64,000 nt of DNA from Lentzea terrae (GTDB taxonomy: Bacteria; Actinomycetota; Actinomycetes; Mycobacteriales; Pseudonocardiaceae): the NCBI RefSeq assembly GCF_003265345.1, contig NZ_QFWW01000004.1, positions 1,303-65,302 on the forward strand, read 5' to 3'. The notes beneath the pieces were generated by a model, which saw only the letters and a list, made by a program, of their open reading frames with translations, was not told where the DNA came from and ran no database searches. The position numbers were made by a program, and so were the translations under genes. Shown in pieces: positions 54,029-63,228 of the stretch (positions are counted from its first letter, which is position 1; each line of letters opens with the position of its first letter).

Positions 54029-54856
54029 ATGGCGATTCTGGTGGGTAAGGCCGTGGTGATCACCGGGGCCGGGCAGGGGTTGGGGCGGGCGTTCGCCATC
54101 CACGCGGCGCAGAACGGGGCCGCCGTGGTGATCAACGACGTGGACGAGCCGCTGGCCGGAGAGGTCGCCGAGCTCATCACCCGCAACAGCGGCAAGGCGG
54201 TCGTCAGCGCCGGCAGCGTCACGGACCCCGACCAGGCCCAGGCCGTGGTCGACACCTGCACGGCGGCGTTCGGCCGGATCGACGGGCTCGTCAACAACGC
54301 CGGCATCAGGTACCAGGCGAGAATCGGCCAGGACAGTCCAGCCAAAATGCGCGAGCTCATCGAGGTCAACGTCCTAGGCACGCTGTACTGCACCAACGCG
54401 GCCGTGCAGAGCATGCGGCGCGGATCGATCGTCAACCTCGGCTCGGTCGCGATGGTCGGGCAGCCGACGGCGCTCACCTACTCGGCGTCCAAAGGGGCCG
54501 TCGCGAGCATCACGGCCGGTGCGGCGAACGAACTCCAGGACAAGGGGATCAGGGTCAACGCCGTGTGCCCGATCGCCGAGACGCGCATGGCCCGGGCCGA
54601 CACCAAGGCCGCGCCCAGTGGGCCGCCGGAGACGATCGCGCCGCTGGTCACGTACCTGCTCAGCGATCGTGCCGCGAAGATCACCGGGCAGCTCATCCGG
54701 TTCGCCAACGGGCGGTTGCACGTCATGGGGCAGACGAGTCCCAAGGAGCCTGTGATCGAGCGCGAGCGGTGGGACGTCGAGGACATCGCCGAGGCCTTCG
54801 AGGAAAAGCTCCAGCCCGAGGACCCCGCATGGGTGCGTTGGGGTGTCGAAAGGTGA
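54029..54856 (+). CDS. Short-chain dehydrogenase/reductase
   Basis: The protein has 275 residues from the ATG at 54029. The cofactor motif is TGAGQGLG at 12-19. The family's NNAG and a catalytic YSASK with upstream Ser are present. VIND after the second strand favours NAD. The C-terminal extension (QTSPKEPVIERERWDVEDIA) resembles the longer SDRs tied to multifunctional beta-oxidation proteins. No ribosome site is seen, so the mRNA may be leaderless. The substrate is unknown. Confidence 0.82.
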   Translation: MAILVGKAVVITGAGQGLGRAFAIHAAQNGAAVVINDVDEPLAGEVAELITRNSGKAVVSAGSVTDPDQAQAVVDTCTAAFGRIDGLVNNAGIRYQARIGQDSPAKMRELIEVNVLGTLYCTNAAVQSMRRGSIVNLGSVAMVGQPTALTYSASKGAVASITAGAANELQDKGIRVNAVCPIAETRMARADTKAAPSGPPETIAPLVTYLLSDRAAKITGQLIRFANGRLHVMGQTSPKEPVIERERWDVEDIAEAFEEKLQPEDPAWVRWGVER

Positions 54857-54878
54857 CGCGACGAGGCAGAGTTGCCGT

Positions 54879-55205
54879 GTGGACCAGCGGGAGATCATGC
54901 AGCGGGCGCTCGGCGTCCTGACGCTCACCTACGACGCCGACGAGTCGGGCGACTACCTGCGCACCGCCCTCAAGACGTTGCAGGAGGGCGTGTTCAGCTA
55001 CGAGGTCAGGGTCGACGGCGATTTGAACGAGGCCGGTGCGCAGGCCCTCAAGCAGGCCATGGACCAGGTGCTCGGGCAGTTCGGGTGGTTCACCGCCGGG
55101 CTGCTCTACGCCTTCCGCGGGGTCGCGCAGGCGTACGAGAACGACTGCGAGGACGCCGACGTGAAGGAGCTCCTCCGGAAACTGGCCCTCAAGCTCGCTG
55201 ACTGA
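54879..55205 (+). CDS. Small hypothetical helical protein
   Basis: The protein has 108 residues; I prefer GTG at 54879 to the earlier in-frame start. It is helical and acidic: MDQREIMQRALGVLTLTYDA, GQFGWFTAGLLYAFRGVAQA. No family is recognised. It is convergent with the serine hydrolase and overlaps its 3' end by 17 bases. Confidence 0.55.
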   Translation: MDQREIMQRALGVLTLTYDADESGDYLRTALKTLQEGVFSYEVRVDGDLNEAGAQALKQAMDQVLGQFGWFTAGLLYAFRGVAQAYENDCEDADVKELLRKLALKLAD

Positions 55206-56010
55206 CCAGTTCCGCGCGGACGCCGTCGGAGAACGGCGTCCACGCCTCGACCGCCCACGGCCCGAAACGCAGATCCGTCAAAGCGACGCAGGCAGCGGAA
55301 ATGTCCGGATCGACCCACAGGAACGTGCCGGACTGCCCGAAGTGGCCAAAAGTGGCAGGTGAATGCGAAAGTCCGGTCCAGTGCGGCGACTTGCCGTCCC
55401 GGATTTCGAAGCCGAGACCCCAGTCGTTCGGCTTCTGCATGCCGTAACCAGGCAGAACGCCGTTCAGGCCGGGAAAAACGACCGAAGTCGCCTCGCGCAC
55501 CAACTCAAGAGAAACCAGCTTCGGCGACAACAGTTCAGCCGCAAAAACAGCCAAATCCGCAGCACACGACTCAGCGCCGGCGCCGGCCGAACCGACCAGA
55601 GCAGAAGAATTCATCCCGAGAGGCGCGAAAACCGCCTCGTGCAGATAAGTCGCGAACGGCATCTCGCAAGCCGAGCCCACAAAAGCAGCCAGCACGTCGA
55701 AGCCCGCGTTCGAGTAGATCCGCCTGGTGCCCGGCGCGGCCTGCACCTCGGGCTTGTCGAACGCGTACCCGGCGGTGTGCGCGATCAGGTGCCGAACCGT
55801 GGCACCGGGAGGCCCGGCCGGCTGGTCCCACTCGACCGCGCCCTCCTCGACGGCCACCAGCACCGCGTAGGCGGTCAGCAGCTTCGTCACGGACGCCAGC
55901 GGGAACACGCGCTGCTGATCGCCCAACGAGCCCACGACCGACCCGCCCGACACGACGGCCACCGCGACGTTCGAGGCGGGCCACGACGCCGCCGCTTCCA
56001 CGCTCTGCAT
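55189..56010 (-). CDS. Beta-lactamase-like serine hydrolase
   Basis: The protein has 273 residues. The class C/DD-peptidase motifs are present: S-x-x-K as SVTK at 40-43, Y-x-N as YSN, and the third motif as HFGQSGT. No signal peptide is seen, so a cytoplasmic esterase or peptidase is likely. Tyr and Lys of the catalytic set are intact. It is divergent from rnz with only 23 bases between starts. Confidence 0.82.
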   Translation of the reverse strand: MQSVEAAASWPASNVAVAVVSGGSVVGSLGDQQRVFPLASVTKLLTAYAVLVAVEEGAVEWDQPAGPPGATVRHLIAHTAGYAFDKPEVQAAPGTRRIYSNAGFDVLAAFVGSACEMPFATYLHEAVFAPLGMNSSALVGSAGAGAESCAADLAVFAAELLSPKLVSLELVREATSVVFPGLNGVLPGYGMQKPNDWGLGFEIRDGKSPHWTGLSHSPATFGHFGQSGTFLWVDPDISAACVALTDLRFGPWAVEAWTPFSDGVRAELVSQRA

Positions 56011-56033
56011 GGGACAGACGTTAACGTTTCAGG

Positions 56034-56945
56034 GTGACAGTCCGGGAACTGATCGTCCTGGGAACGGCCAGCCAGGTTCCCACGCGCCAGCGCAACCACA
56101 ACGGCTATCTGCTGAGGTGGGACGGCGAGGGCTTCCTCTTCGACCCCGGCGACGGCTCCCAGCGCCAGCTGCTGCGGTCGGGCGCGGCTGCGAGCGACAT
56201 CACCCGGATCTGCATCACGCACTTCCACGGCGACCACTGCCTCGGCGTGCCGGGCATCGTCCAGCGGTTGTCCCTGGACCGCGTCCCGCACACCGTCCAC
56301 GCCCACTACCCGCGGTCCGGCACCCACTTCTTCGAACGCCTCCGCTACGCCAGCGCCTTCTACGACGCCGCGGACATCAAGGAAGAGCCCGTCACCGAAG
56401 ACGGCCTGATCGCGGAAGGCAAGTTCGGCCGGCTTGAGGCGTACCGGCTCGACCACGGCATCGACAGCTTCGGCTACCGCCTGATCGAACCCGACGGCCA
56501 CCGCATGCTCCCGGAAAAGCTCCAGCAGCACGGCATCCAAGGCCCGCAGGTCCGCGTCCTCCAGCAACAGGGCGAGCTCAACGGCGTGCAGCTCGAAGAC
56601 GTCAGCGAACCCCGCAAGGGCCAGAAGTTCGCCTTCGTCATGGACACGCGCATGTGCGACAACGTCTACGAGCTCGCCGACCAGGTGGACCTGCTGGTGA
56701 TCGAGTCGACCTACCTCGCCCGCGACACCAAGCTCGCCGGCGACCACGGCCACCTCACCGCCCAGCAGGCCGCCCGCGTCGCCCAGGACTGCAAGGTCCG
56801 CAAGCTGGTGCTCACGCACTTCTCCCAGCGCTACGAGGACCCGGCCGAGTTCCACGCCGAAGCGGCGAGCGAGTTCGACGGCGAGATCGTCATCGCGCGG
56901 GACCTGGACCGGGTGCCGGTGCCGAAGCGCTCCACTGGTCCTTGA
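56034..56945 (+). CDS. rnz: Ribonuclease Z, tRNA 3'-end processing
   Basis: The protein has 303 residues with a GTG start. The metallo-beta-lactamase motif HFHGDH is at 63-68. Later zinc ligands fall in [18 protein letters not shown] and LTHFSQRY. The HST-like exosite loop and full length fit the ElaC family. It cleaves 3' trailers of tRNA precursors. Its last 56 bases overlap the end of the convergent epimerase gene. Confidence 0.9.
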   Translation: MTVRELIVLGTASQVPTRQRNHNGYLLRWDGEGFLFDPGDGSQRQLLRSGAAASDITRICITHFHGDHCLGVPGIVQRLSLDRVPHTVHAHYPRSGTHFFERLRYASAFYDAADIKEEPVTEDGLIAEGKFGRLEAYRLDHGIDSFGYRLIEPDGHRMLPEKLQQHGIQGPQVRVLQQQGELNGVQLEDVSEPRKGQKFAFVMDTRMCDNVYELADQVDLLVIESTYLARDTKLAGDHGHLTAQQAARVAQDCKVRKLVLTHFSQRYEDPAEFHAEAASEFDGEIVIARDLDRVPVPKRSTGP

Positions 56946-57747
56946 CGATGTCGACGAGCGCCGAGTGCGAGGGCTCCCAGCCGAGCGCCCGCAACCGCGT
57001 CACGTCCGCCTGCAGCACTGGCACCTCACCGGGATGCGCGGGCCGCCACGTCACGTCCACGGCGCGCCCCGAGACGTCCTCCACCGTCCGGAGAACGTCC
57101 CGGACGGACGCCGGCGTGGCGCCGACGTTGTAGACCGACGACGAGCCCACCGCGCAGGCCTCCAGCGCCACCACGAACGCCGAGGCAACGTCCCGCACGT
57201 GCACGAAGTCGCGCACGGCCGTCCCGTCGCCGTAGACGTCCATTCCGGAAACAGTCCCGGCGGCCGCCGCCACGGCACGGGTGATCACCCGACTGGTGTC
57301 GGTGTCACCGCCTCCAGCGACGTTGAACAAACGCAGCGTGGTCGCGCCGATCCGCCCGGACCGCGCCGCCCACGCCACAAGATCTTCAGCCGCGGCCTTG
57401 GACGCCGCGTACGGCGAAGCGGGTTCGCGGACCGACGACTCGGTCAGCGGGTCAGCGGACGGCCGGTAGACCGCCGCAGTCGAGGCGAAGAGGAATCGCT
57501 GCCCCTCCAACGCCTTCAGCAGATTCAGGGTGCCGCCCACGTGCACCGCGTAGTACGAAAGTGGATCTTCGAACGACTCCCGCACGCGGGCGGTACCGGC
57601 CAGATGGATCACCGCGTCTGCGTCGATCGGACCGAACGGCTCGGAGAGGCGCTGACGGGACAAAATCGGTTCATGCCCGTGAACCCGCAGCTCACGCACC
57701 ACGGCACGGCCGACATAGCCAGTGGCACCGGTCACCAGAACTCGCAC
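56890..57747 (-). CDS. GalE-like NAD-dependent sugar-nucleotide epimerase
   Basis: The protein has 285 residues with a GTG start. The Rossmann motif [13 protein letters not shown] is at the N-terminus. STAAVY and Y-x-x-x-K as YAASK supply the catalytic triad, and NVGGGGDTD-like and [10 protein letters not shown] blocks are typical of UDP-glucose 4-epimerases. It is slightly shorter than GalE (about 330), so the substrate could differ. Convergent with rnz. Confidence 0.82.
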   Translation of the reverse strand: MRVLVTGATGYVGRAVVRELRVHGHEPILSRQRLSEPFGPIDADAVIHLAGTARVRESFEDPLSYYAVHVGGTLNLLKALEGQRFLFASTAAVYRPSADPLTESSVREPASPYAASKAAAEDLVAWAARSGRIGATTLRLFNVAGGGDTDTSRVITRAVAAAAGTVSGMDVYGDGTAVRDFVHVRDVASAFVVALEACAVGSSSVYNVGATPASVRDVLRTVEDVSGRAVDVTWRPAHPGEVPVLQADVTRLRALGWEPSHSALVDIVKDQWSASAPAPGPGPAR

Positions 57748-57792
57748 AAGTTGACCCTAAAGGTCCACCCGCACTGCGCCGATAACACACGA

Positions 57793-58020
57793 GTGAGTTA
57801 CCCCCATCGCGCTGTGCACACAAGCATCGCCGGACTCCTGCACGACGTCGCCGTGCACGAGTTCAAGCGGCAGGAGTTCCTGCGCAACGTGGCCGAGATC
57901 GTGGGAGTCGCACCCGCGCCCGGTCCCGCAGAGCTCACCGCACCGCTGTCGGCGGTCAACCCCAAGCGCAGCTTCCTGAACCGCGTTGACCAGGTACTTC
58001 GGGACGCGGCCCGCGCCTAG
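57793..58020 (+). CDS. Small hypothetical protein
   Basis: A 75-residue frame from GTG at 57793, or 68 from GTG at 57814. HTSIAGLLHDVAVHEFKRQE and FLRNVAEIVGVAPAPGPAEL look like a genuine helical protein. It is divergent from the epimerase gene. No family is recognised. Confidence 0.45.
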   Translation: MSYPHRAVHTSIAGLLHDVAVHEFKRQEFLRNVAEIVGVAPAPGPAELTAPLSAVNPKRSFLNRVDQVLRDAARA

Positions 58021-58168
58021 CGCGCCACGAGATCAGCGCCTGTCCCAAGATTCATCCGGCCGTTGCCGGACCGTGCTTCGACACACATACCGGGTGGCTC
58101 TACGCTACGCGTCACCCGGCGATCGCCGGTCGCATCCTTCTGCTTCTTCTCAAAGCGGGTTCTCGGCG

Positions 58169-59599
58169 ATGGATCATGTCTTCGCAGCGCTCAACGAGCG
58201 CTTGGGCGGGTTGTTCGGTGACCGGTTGGTCGTGCTGGCCGGTGGCACGCGTTTGGCGAAACGTGCGCATGAGCTTCATGCGCTCGGTGCCCGCCATACG
58301 CTCGTGCTCGATACCGACGACCATGCCCCGCTGCATGATTCGGAGATCGCCCGCTGGGTGTCGCTGGGCATCAAGGGCGGCTTCGTCGCCGTCGAACAGC
58401 GCCGCCTCGGCAAGCTGCTGAGCAAGCCGTCCGAAGAGGTCCGCGAGATCCTCGAGGACTTCGACGCGAACGCCGAAGCCCTCGTGATCAGCACGCCCTA
58501 CAACGAGATCGGCACCTTCCAGGGCCGTCCCGTGCTCAACGCGCGTGAGCGCAAGTGGGTCGAGTTGGAGAACAAGACCACCATCGACGCGCTGTGGGAC
58601 GAGCTCAGTGCCCGCCGCGCGCCCGCGATGGTGTTCGACCTCGACTTCGAACGCCTCTGGGGCGCCTCGGAGATCCTCGACCGCGGCGCCGGCGTCGTGT
58701 GGTCCGGCGACGGCCCCGCGATCAACGGCGGTGCCAACTTCGTGCGCCGCGTGCGGACGTACGAGGAGGCCAAGGAGGCCTTCGACGTGCTCGCCCCCAA
58801 GTGCGAGCAGGTGCGCGTGATGCCGTTCCTGGAAGGCATTCCGGTGAGCGTGCACGGCATCGTGTTCCCCGACGGCACCGCGGTGCTGCGTCCGATCGAG
58901 ATGGTCGTGCCGCGCCGCCAGGGCCAGGCCAAGTTCCTCTACGCGGGCTGCGCGTCCTACTACGACCCGCCCGTGTGGATCCGCGACGAGATGCGCAACC
59001 TGGCCCGCCGCGTCGGCGAGCACCTGCGCGAGACCGTCGGCTATCGCGGCACGTTCACGCTGGACGGCATCGCGACCGAGGACGGTTTCCTGCCGACCGA
59101 GATCAACACCCGCTACGGCGGCGCGATGGTGTGCTTCGAGGACGCGGTCCCCAGCCTGCCGCTCGCGCTCGTCCAGGTCGCCCTGGTCGCCGGGTGGGAC
59201 CTCGGCATCTCCTCCATGCAGTTCGAGGAGATGGTCCTGCAGGCAGCGGACAACCTGCGTTCGGGTGCGGTGGGCGCCAACGTGCGCGCCGTGCAGCCGA
59301 CCCAGGTCGACGAGCGCCGCGTGATCTTCACCGGCTGGGCGTGCCGGCTGGCGCACCCGGACGAGCCCGCGCACGCGACGCTGCGGCTGAGCCCGTCGCC
59401 GATCGGCGGCCGCCTCGACCTCGACCTGCATCGCGAGAACATGCCCGTCGGCGCGCCCGTGGCGGCGCTGACGGTCGCGGCGTTCGCGCTGGCGGACCAG
59501 GAGTGGGGGACGGGCCTCGGTGCCCTCGAGCCCGCGATCGCCGTCGAGGACGAGGCTCAGGTCGAGCAGGAATACATCGAGGAAGCGGTCATCGCATAG
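58169..59599 (+). CDS. ATP-grasp domain protein
   Basis: The protein has 476 residues from the ATG at 58169; earlier in-frame starts are possible. The first 120 residues are a Rossmann-like pre-ATP domain (LVVLAGGTRLAKRAHELHAL). The ATP-grasp core shows VVWSGDGPAINGGANFVRRV, VRVMPFLEGIPVSVHGIVFP and TLDGIATEDGFLPTEINTRY, where E-I-N binds metal. Such enzymes ligate carboxylates to amines. The C-terminal 100 residues are extra beta structure. It could make a peptide-like metabolite; the substrate is unknown. Confidence 0.8.
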   Translation: MDHVFAALNERLGGLFGDRLVVLAGGTRLAKRAHELHALGARHTLVLDTDDHAPLHDSEIARWVSLGIKGGFVAVEQRRLGKLLSKPSEEVREILEDFDANAEALVISTPYNEIGTFQGRPVLNARERKWVELENKTTIDALWDELSARRAPAMVFDLDFERLWGASEILDRGAGVVWSGDGPAINGGANFVRRVRTYEEAKEAFDVLAPKCEQVRVMPFLEGIPVSVHGIVFPDGTAVLRPIEMVVPRRQGQAKFLYAGCASYYDPPVWIRDEMRNLARRVGEHLRETVGYRGTFTLDGIATEDGFLPTEINTRYGGAMVCFEDAVPSLPLALVQVALVAGWDLGISSMQFEEMVLQAADNLRSGAVGANVRAVQPTQVDERRVIFTGWACRLAHPDEPAHATLRLSPSPIGGRLDLDLHRENMPVGAPVAALTVAAFALADQEWGTGLGALEPAIAVEDEAQVEQEYIEEAVIA

Positions 59600-60364
59600 T
59601 CACCAGGCGCCCTCGTCGCCGTACGCGGAGATGAGGGCGAACCGGTAGCCCATCAAGGCTGCGGCGACCTCGCGCGGCTGGTGCGCCGGCCGCACCAGCC
59701 CCTCGCCGAGCACCTTCGGCCGGGGCAGGTCCACGCCCAGTAACTCGGGCGACCGCTTCAGCAGCGCCACGGCGATCTCGGCCGCGTCGGCGAGCATCTC
59801 CTCGCCCGGCAGCTCGACCATGTCCTGCACCAGGCCCAGGACGAACGCGGGCAGCTTCTCCGGCACCGCGCACGCCAGCGCCACGAGGCACGCCACGCGT
59901 TCGGACGCCAGCGCCTCGAAGATCTTCGGCGCGCCCTGGGCGACGGCGTGCCGGGTCTGCGTCAACCAGTCCGGGGCGGTGCGGGGAAGCTCCCGGCCGA
60001 GCGCGTTCCACCGGCGGTGCGTGCGCCGGCCGTCCTCGGTGAAGCCCTTGCCCGCCAACGCCATGGCGGCCAGCAGGAAGATCACCCGGTCGCGCACGTC
60101 GCCGGCGACCTTGTACGAGGCGCCCAACTCCACGAGGTACGGCACGGCGCAGAACGACGCCTCCGAGACCGTGTCGTCGGTCAGCAGCCGGTCCGCCAAC
60201 GAGCTGACGGCGTCCAGGCGCACGTCGGCGCTGGGGTCCATGAGGGAGCGGAGCAGGTGCGGCAACCGACCGGCGCCACCACGGCCGTCGTAGACCTCGA
60301 CCCAGGAAATCCTGTCGAGTCCACGCAACGGGTCCGGCCGTTGCCAGGCACGCGGCAGCTCCAT
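59600..60364 (-). CDS. HEAT-repeat-like hypothetical protein
   Basis: The protein has 254 residues, all helical: LPHLLRSLMDPSADVRLDAV, RVACLVALACAVPEKLPAFV, AEIAVALLKRSPELLGVDLP. Paired amphipathic helices with Asp-Val turns suggest HEAT-like repeats. No enzyme motif is seen. It is divergent from the C5 methyltransferase with 59 bases between starts, where both promoters must lie. Confidence 0.65.
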   Translation of the reverse strand: MELPRAWQRPDPLRGLDRISWVEVYDGRGGAGRLPHLLRSLMDPSADVRLDAVSSLADRLLTDDTVSEASFCAVPYLVELGASYKVAGDVRDRVIFLLAAMALAGKGFTEDGRRTHRRWNALGRELPRTAPDWLTQTRHAVAQGAPKIFEALASERVACLVALACAVPEKLPAFVLGLVQDMVELPGEEMLADAAEIAVALLKRSPELLGVDLPRPKVLGEGLVRPAHQPREVAAALMGYRFALISAYGDEGAW

Positions 60365-60423
60365 AAGGCGGAAAGGTACGGGATGTCAGGGAAGGCTCCT
60401 CGGAGCCTCGCCCGTACGATCTC

Positions 60424-61632
60424 GTGGTGTCCTTCTCGGTGGCCGACATCTTCTCGGGTGCGGGCGGCATGAGCTTCGGCTTCCACGCCCACCGCGACTT
60501 CCGGGTCGTCGGTGCCGCCGACGCGCAGATCGGCAAGCCGTCGAGTCGCTTGGGTTCGTTGCGCTGCAACGACACGTACCGCGCGAACATCGGCGTCGAC
60601 CCGTTGGAGGTCGACCTCTCGAAGGTGTCGCCGTCGGCGTTGCGCGAGGTCTGGGGCCTGCAACGCGGTGAGCTCGACGTGCTGCTCGCGTGCCCGCCGT
60701 GCTCCGGTTTCAGCCGCATCACCGCCCAGAACCACCTGCGCGACGACCCGCGGAACTCGTTGGTCGGCCGAATCGCGGTCTACGCGGAGGAGCTGCGCCC
60801 GAAGGTCGTGCTCGTCGAGAACGCCCGCGAGCTCGTCAAGGGCAAGCAGCGCCACCACTTCGACAGCCTGGCCGAAGAACTCACCCGAATCGGTTACTCG
60901 GTCGCGGGCGGCACGCACATGCTGTCCAAGTTCGGCCTGCCGCAGCTGCGCGAGCGAACGCTGATGGTGGCCGTAGACGCGGGTCTGCCGCTGCTCACTC
61001 TGGACGACCTGTGGGACGGCCGGATCGTTCGCCCGTCCGCCATCACGGTCCGGCGCGCGATCGGCAAGCTGCCCCGGATCGAGGCCGGCCTGGCCGACCC
61101 GGACGACCCCATTCACGTGTCGCCGACGTTTTCACAGGACCGCAGTCTGGAACGAATGCGGGCAATTCCCGCTAACGGTGGTTCGTGGGCGGATCTGCTC
61201 AGGTCACCGGAGACCGCGCAGTTGTTGAATCCGGCACAACACAAGATCGTCGAACAGCAGAACTGGGGTTCGCACCCGGACGTCTACGGGCGAATGTGGT
61301 GGGACGAACCGGCGCGCACGATCAAGCGCGAATGCGGCCACGTCGGCAACGGCCGTTACGCCCATCCGGAGCAACATCGTCTCTGCACGGTCCGGGAGAT
61401 GGCGCTGCTGCAGGGCTTTCCGCGCCAGTTCCGGTTCGACGTGTCGATTCTCGGCAACGCCTACCGGCACGTCGGCGATGCCGTCCCACCGCTCATCGCC
61501 TACCAGCTGGCCGGGCTCACCCGATGGATTTTCACCGGCCGGCGCCCGGAGCCCCGCGAGATGTGCCTGCGCGGCACTTCGCTGCGGCCGGGGGACATTC
61601 GACCGGTCGAAGTTACCGAATTGGTTGCCTGA
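60424..61632 (+). CDS. DNA (cytosine-5) methyltransferase
   Basis: The protein has 402 residues with a GTG start (60424 or 60427). C5 motifs are in order: I ADIFSGAGGMSFGF, IV CPPCSGFS with catalytic Cys93, VI VENARELV, VIII QLRERTLMVA, IX CTVREMALLQGFP and X GNAYRHVGDAVPPLIAYQLA. The target-recognition region between VIII and IX is about 120 residues. No restriction enzyme is adjacent, so it is an orphan. Its marks are potential targets of the McrBC at 35-38 kb unless their contexts differ. Confidence 0.9.
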   Translation: MVSFSVADIFSGAGGMSFGFHAHRDFRVVGAADAQIGKPSSRLGSLRCNDTYRANIGVDPLEVDLSKVSPSALREVWGLQRGELDVLLACPPCSGFSRITAQNHLRDDPRNSLVGRIAVYAEELRPKVVLVENARELVKGKQRHHFDSLAEELTRIGYSVAGGTHMLSKFGLPQLRERTLMVAVDAGLPLLTLDDLWDGRIVRPSAITVRRAIGKLPRIEAGLADPDDPIHVSPTFSQDRSLERMRAIPANGGSWADLLRSPETAQLLNPAQHKIVEQQNWGSHPDVYGRMWWDEPARTIKRECGHVGNGRYAHPEQHRLCTVREMALLQGFPRQFRFDVSILGNAYRHVGDAVPPLIAYQLAGLTRWIFTGRRPEPREMCLRGTSLRPGDIRPVEVTELVA

Positions 61633-61938
61633 GTCCTGAACCGTTGCTGCTGGTCATACGTAGCAAACGCGCCGACAGATAACTGTTCGGCAACGAATCT
61701 AACGTCACCTGACAAATCGAATGCATCTCGGGCCTATCCACTGTGGACACCCTGAGTAGCTTTTTGCTGGTCACAGCCAGTTTGTAGCATCCTTATACCT
61801 CACTCCATCGGGTGTAACTCGATCGGATACTGTCCGCTCGCTTCCTGTCGGTTCAGTGTCGATGTCGACGTGCCGACCGTCCCGACGGGCGACTGACTTC
61901 CACCGCGTTCGGGCTAACTTCAGCGAGCAAGGAGACCC
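61633..61938. other. Upstream region of the thioester-protein gene
   Basis: No gene is seen. AT-richer patches at 61690-61830 probably hold the promoter; I cannot fix a -10/-35 pair. Confidence 0.4.
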
Positions 61939-63150
61939 ATGGCTTCCCGGTTGAGGATCGGCGCAGCGCTGCTGGGCGCCGCCGCACTCATGTCGATGTC
62001 GACTCTCGGGGCGTCCGCCGACGTGATCGTCGAGCCGGACCGCAAGACCCCGAGCAAGTCGGGCCACAACGTCTTTTTCGTGAAGGACGGCAAGACCAAG
62101 TTCGACACCTCGCTGATCCCGCTCGTGGTCAACGACAACGGCGAGATCGAGAAGGTCTTCGCGTACTGCGTCGAGCTGCCGACCCTTCTCAAGGACAAGG
62201 TCCCCCTCAAGGAAGCCCCCTGGGGCAAGCACCCCGGCGAGAAAACCCAGTTCAACGACCCGGAGAACGCGGGCAAGGTCCTCTGGATCCTGACCAACTC
62301 GTACCCGGTCCTGGACGAGAAGGCCTTCCAGAAGAAGTGGGGCGACCAGTTCGACGAGCGCGAGATGATCGGCGCCACGCAGGCCGCGATCTGGCACTTC
62401 AGTGACGGCATGAAGCTGGACGAGGGCAAGCAGAACAAGGAAAACGCGGACGTCACCACGCTCTACAAGAAGTTCGTCGAGCAGGCCAAGAACGAGGGCC
62501 AGCAGGTCACGCCGACGATGGAGATCGAGCCGGAGAGCAAGTCCGGCAAGGCGGGCGAGAAGATCGGCCCGTACAAGGTCACCACGACCGCGTCCGAGGT
62601 CAAGCTGACCGCGAAGCTTCCCACGGGCGTCACGATCACCGACGCCAAGGGCAACCCGCTCGCCGTCCAGAACGACGGCGACAAGGTGCAGGCCAAGGCC
62701 GCCGTGGGCGAGAAGGTCACCGAGTTCTTCGTCAACGTGCCGGCCGGCGCCGACAAGGGCGAGGCGACGATGAACGTCTCCGCCGAGGCCGTCCTGCAGG
62801 CCGGTCGCCTCTTCGTGGCCCAGGACTCCAACCAGAAGACGCAGTCGCTGGTCATCGCGAAGAACTCCAAGGTCAAGGTCGACAAGGACGCCAAGGCCGA
62901 CTGGACCGTGAACGTGCAGCCGTCCGAGCCGAGCACGCCGCCGTCGTCGTCGACGCCGCCGTCCTCCGCCACGCCGTCGACCACGCCTCCGACCACCACC
63001 ACGTCGCCGGCCGCCCCGGCTCCGGGTGGCGGTGAGGACCTGGCTTCGACCGGTGCCTCGATCCTGTGGCCGCTGCTCGGCGGTCTGGTGCTCGTCGGTG
63101 CCGGTGTCGGTGCCCTCTTCATCGTGCGCCGCAAGAAGGCCGGCGCCTGA
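61939..63150 (+). CDS. LAxTG-anchored thioester-domain surface protein
   Basis: The protein has 403 residues from the ATG at 61939 with AAGGAG 7 bases upstream. The signal peptide cleaves near SAD. The thioester domain has Cys77 in VFAYCVEL and Gln148 in GATQAAIW, the pair that forms the internal Cys-Gln bond. A beta-sandwich domain (about 195-310), a Pro/Ser/Thr-rich wall spanner and LASTG at 368-372 follow, then a membrane helix and RRKK. Sortase E-type enzymes anchor such proteins. Thioester proteins bind covalently to surface amines, as in adhesins; whether this one does in a soil organism is unknown. Confidence 0.88.
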   Translation: MASRLRIGAALLGAAALMSMSTLGASADVIVEPDRKTPSKSGHNVFFVKDGKTKFDTSLIPLVVNDNGEIEKVFAYCVELPTLLKDKVPLKEAPWGKHPGEKTQFNDPENAGKVLWILTNSYPVLDEKAFQKKWGDQFDEREMIGATQAAIWHFSDGMKLDEGKQNKENADVTTLYKKFVEQAKNEGQQVTPTMEIEPESKSGKAGEKIGPYKVTTTASEVKLTAKLPTGVTITDAKGNPLAVQNDGDKVQAKAAVGEKVTEFFVNVPAGADKGEATMNVSAEAVLQAGRLFVAQDSNQKTQSLVIAKNSKVKVDKDAKADWTVNVQPSEPSTPPSSSTPPSSATPSTTPPTTTTSPAAPAPGGGEDLASTGASILWPLLGGLVLVGAGVGALFIVRRKKAGA

Positions 63151-63173
63151 TAAGCAGTAGCACCACCTAGACG

Positions 63174-63210
63174 AACGCCCCCAGGGTCCGCGCCGGTCCT
63201 GGGGGCGTTT
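63174..63210 (+). terminator. Rho-independent terminator, probably bidirectional
   Basis: AACGCCCCCAGG at 63174-63185 pairs exactly with 63198-63209, followed by TTGCC. It lies between the convergent thioester and BNR genes. Confidence 0.8.
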
Positions 63211-63228
63211 GCCGTTTCTGCGAGTGAT

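Noticed and set aside
58112-59431. 439-residue minus-strand open frame
   Set aside because: Antisense to the ATP-grasp gene, whose motifs are clear; the composition is that of a shadow frame.
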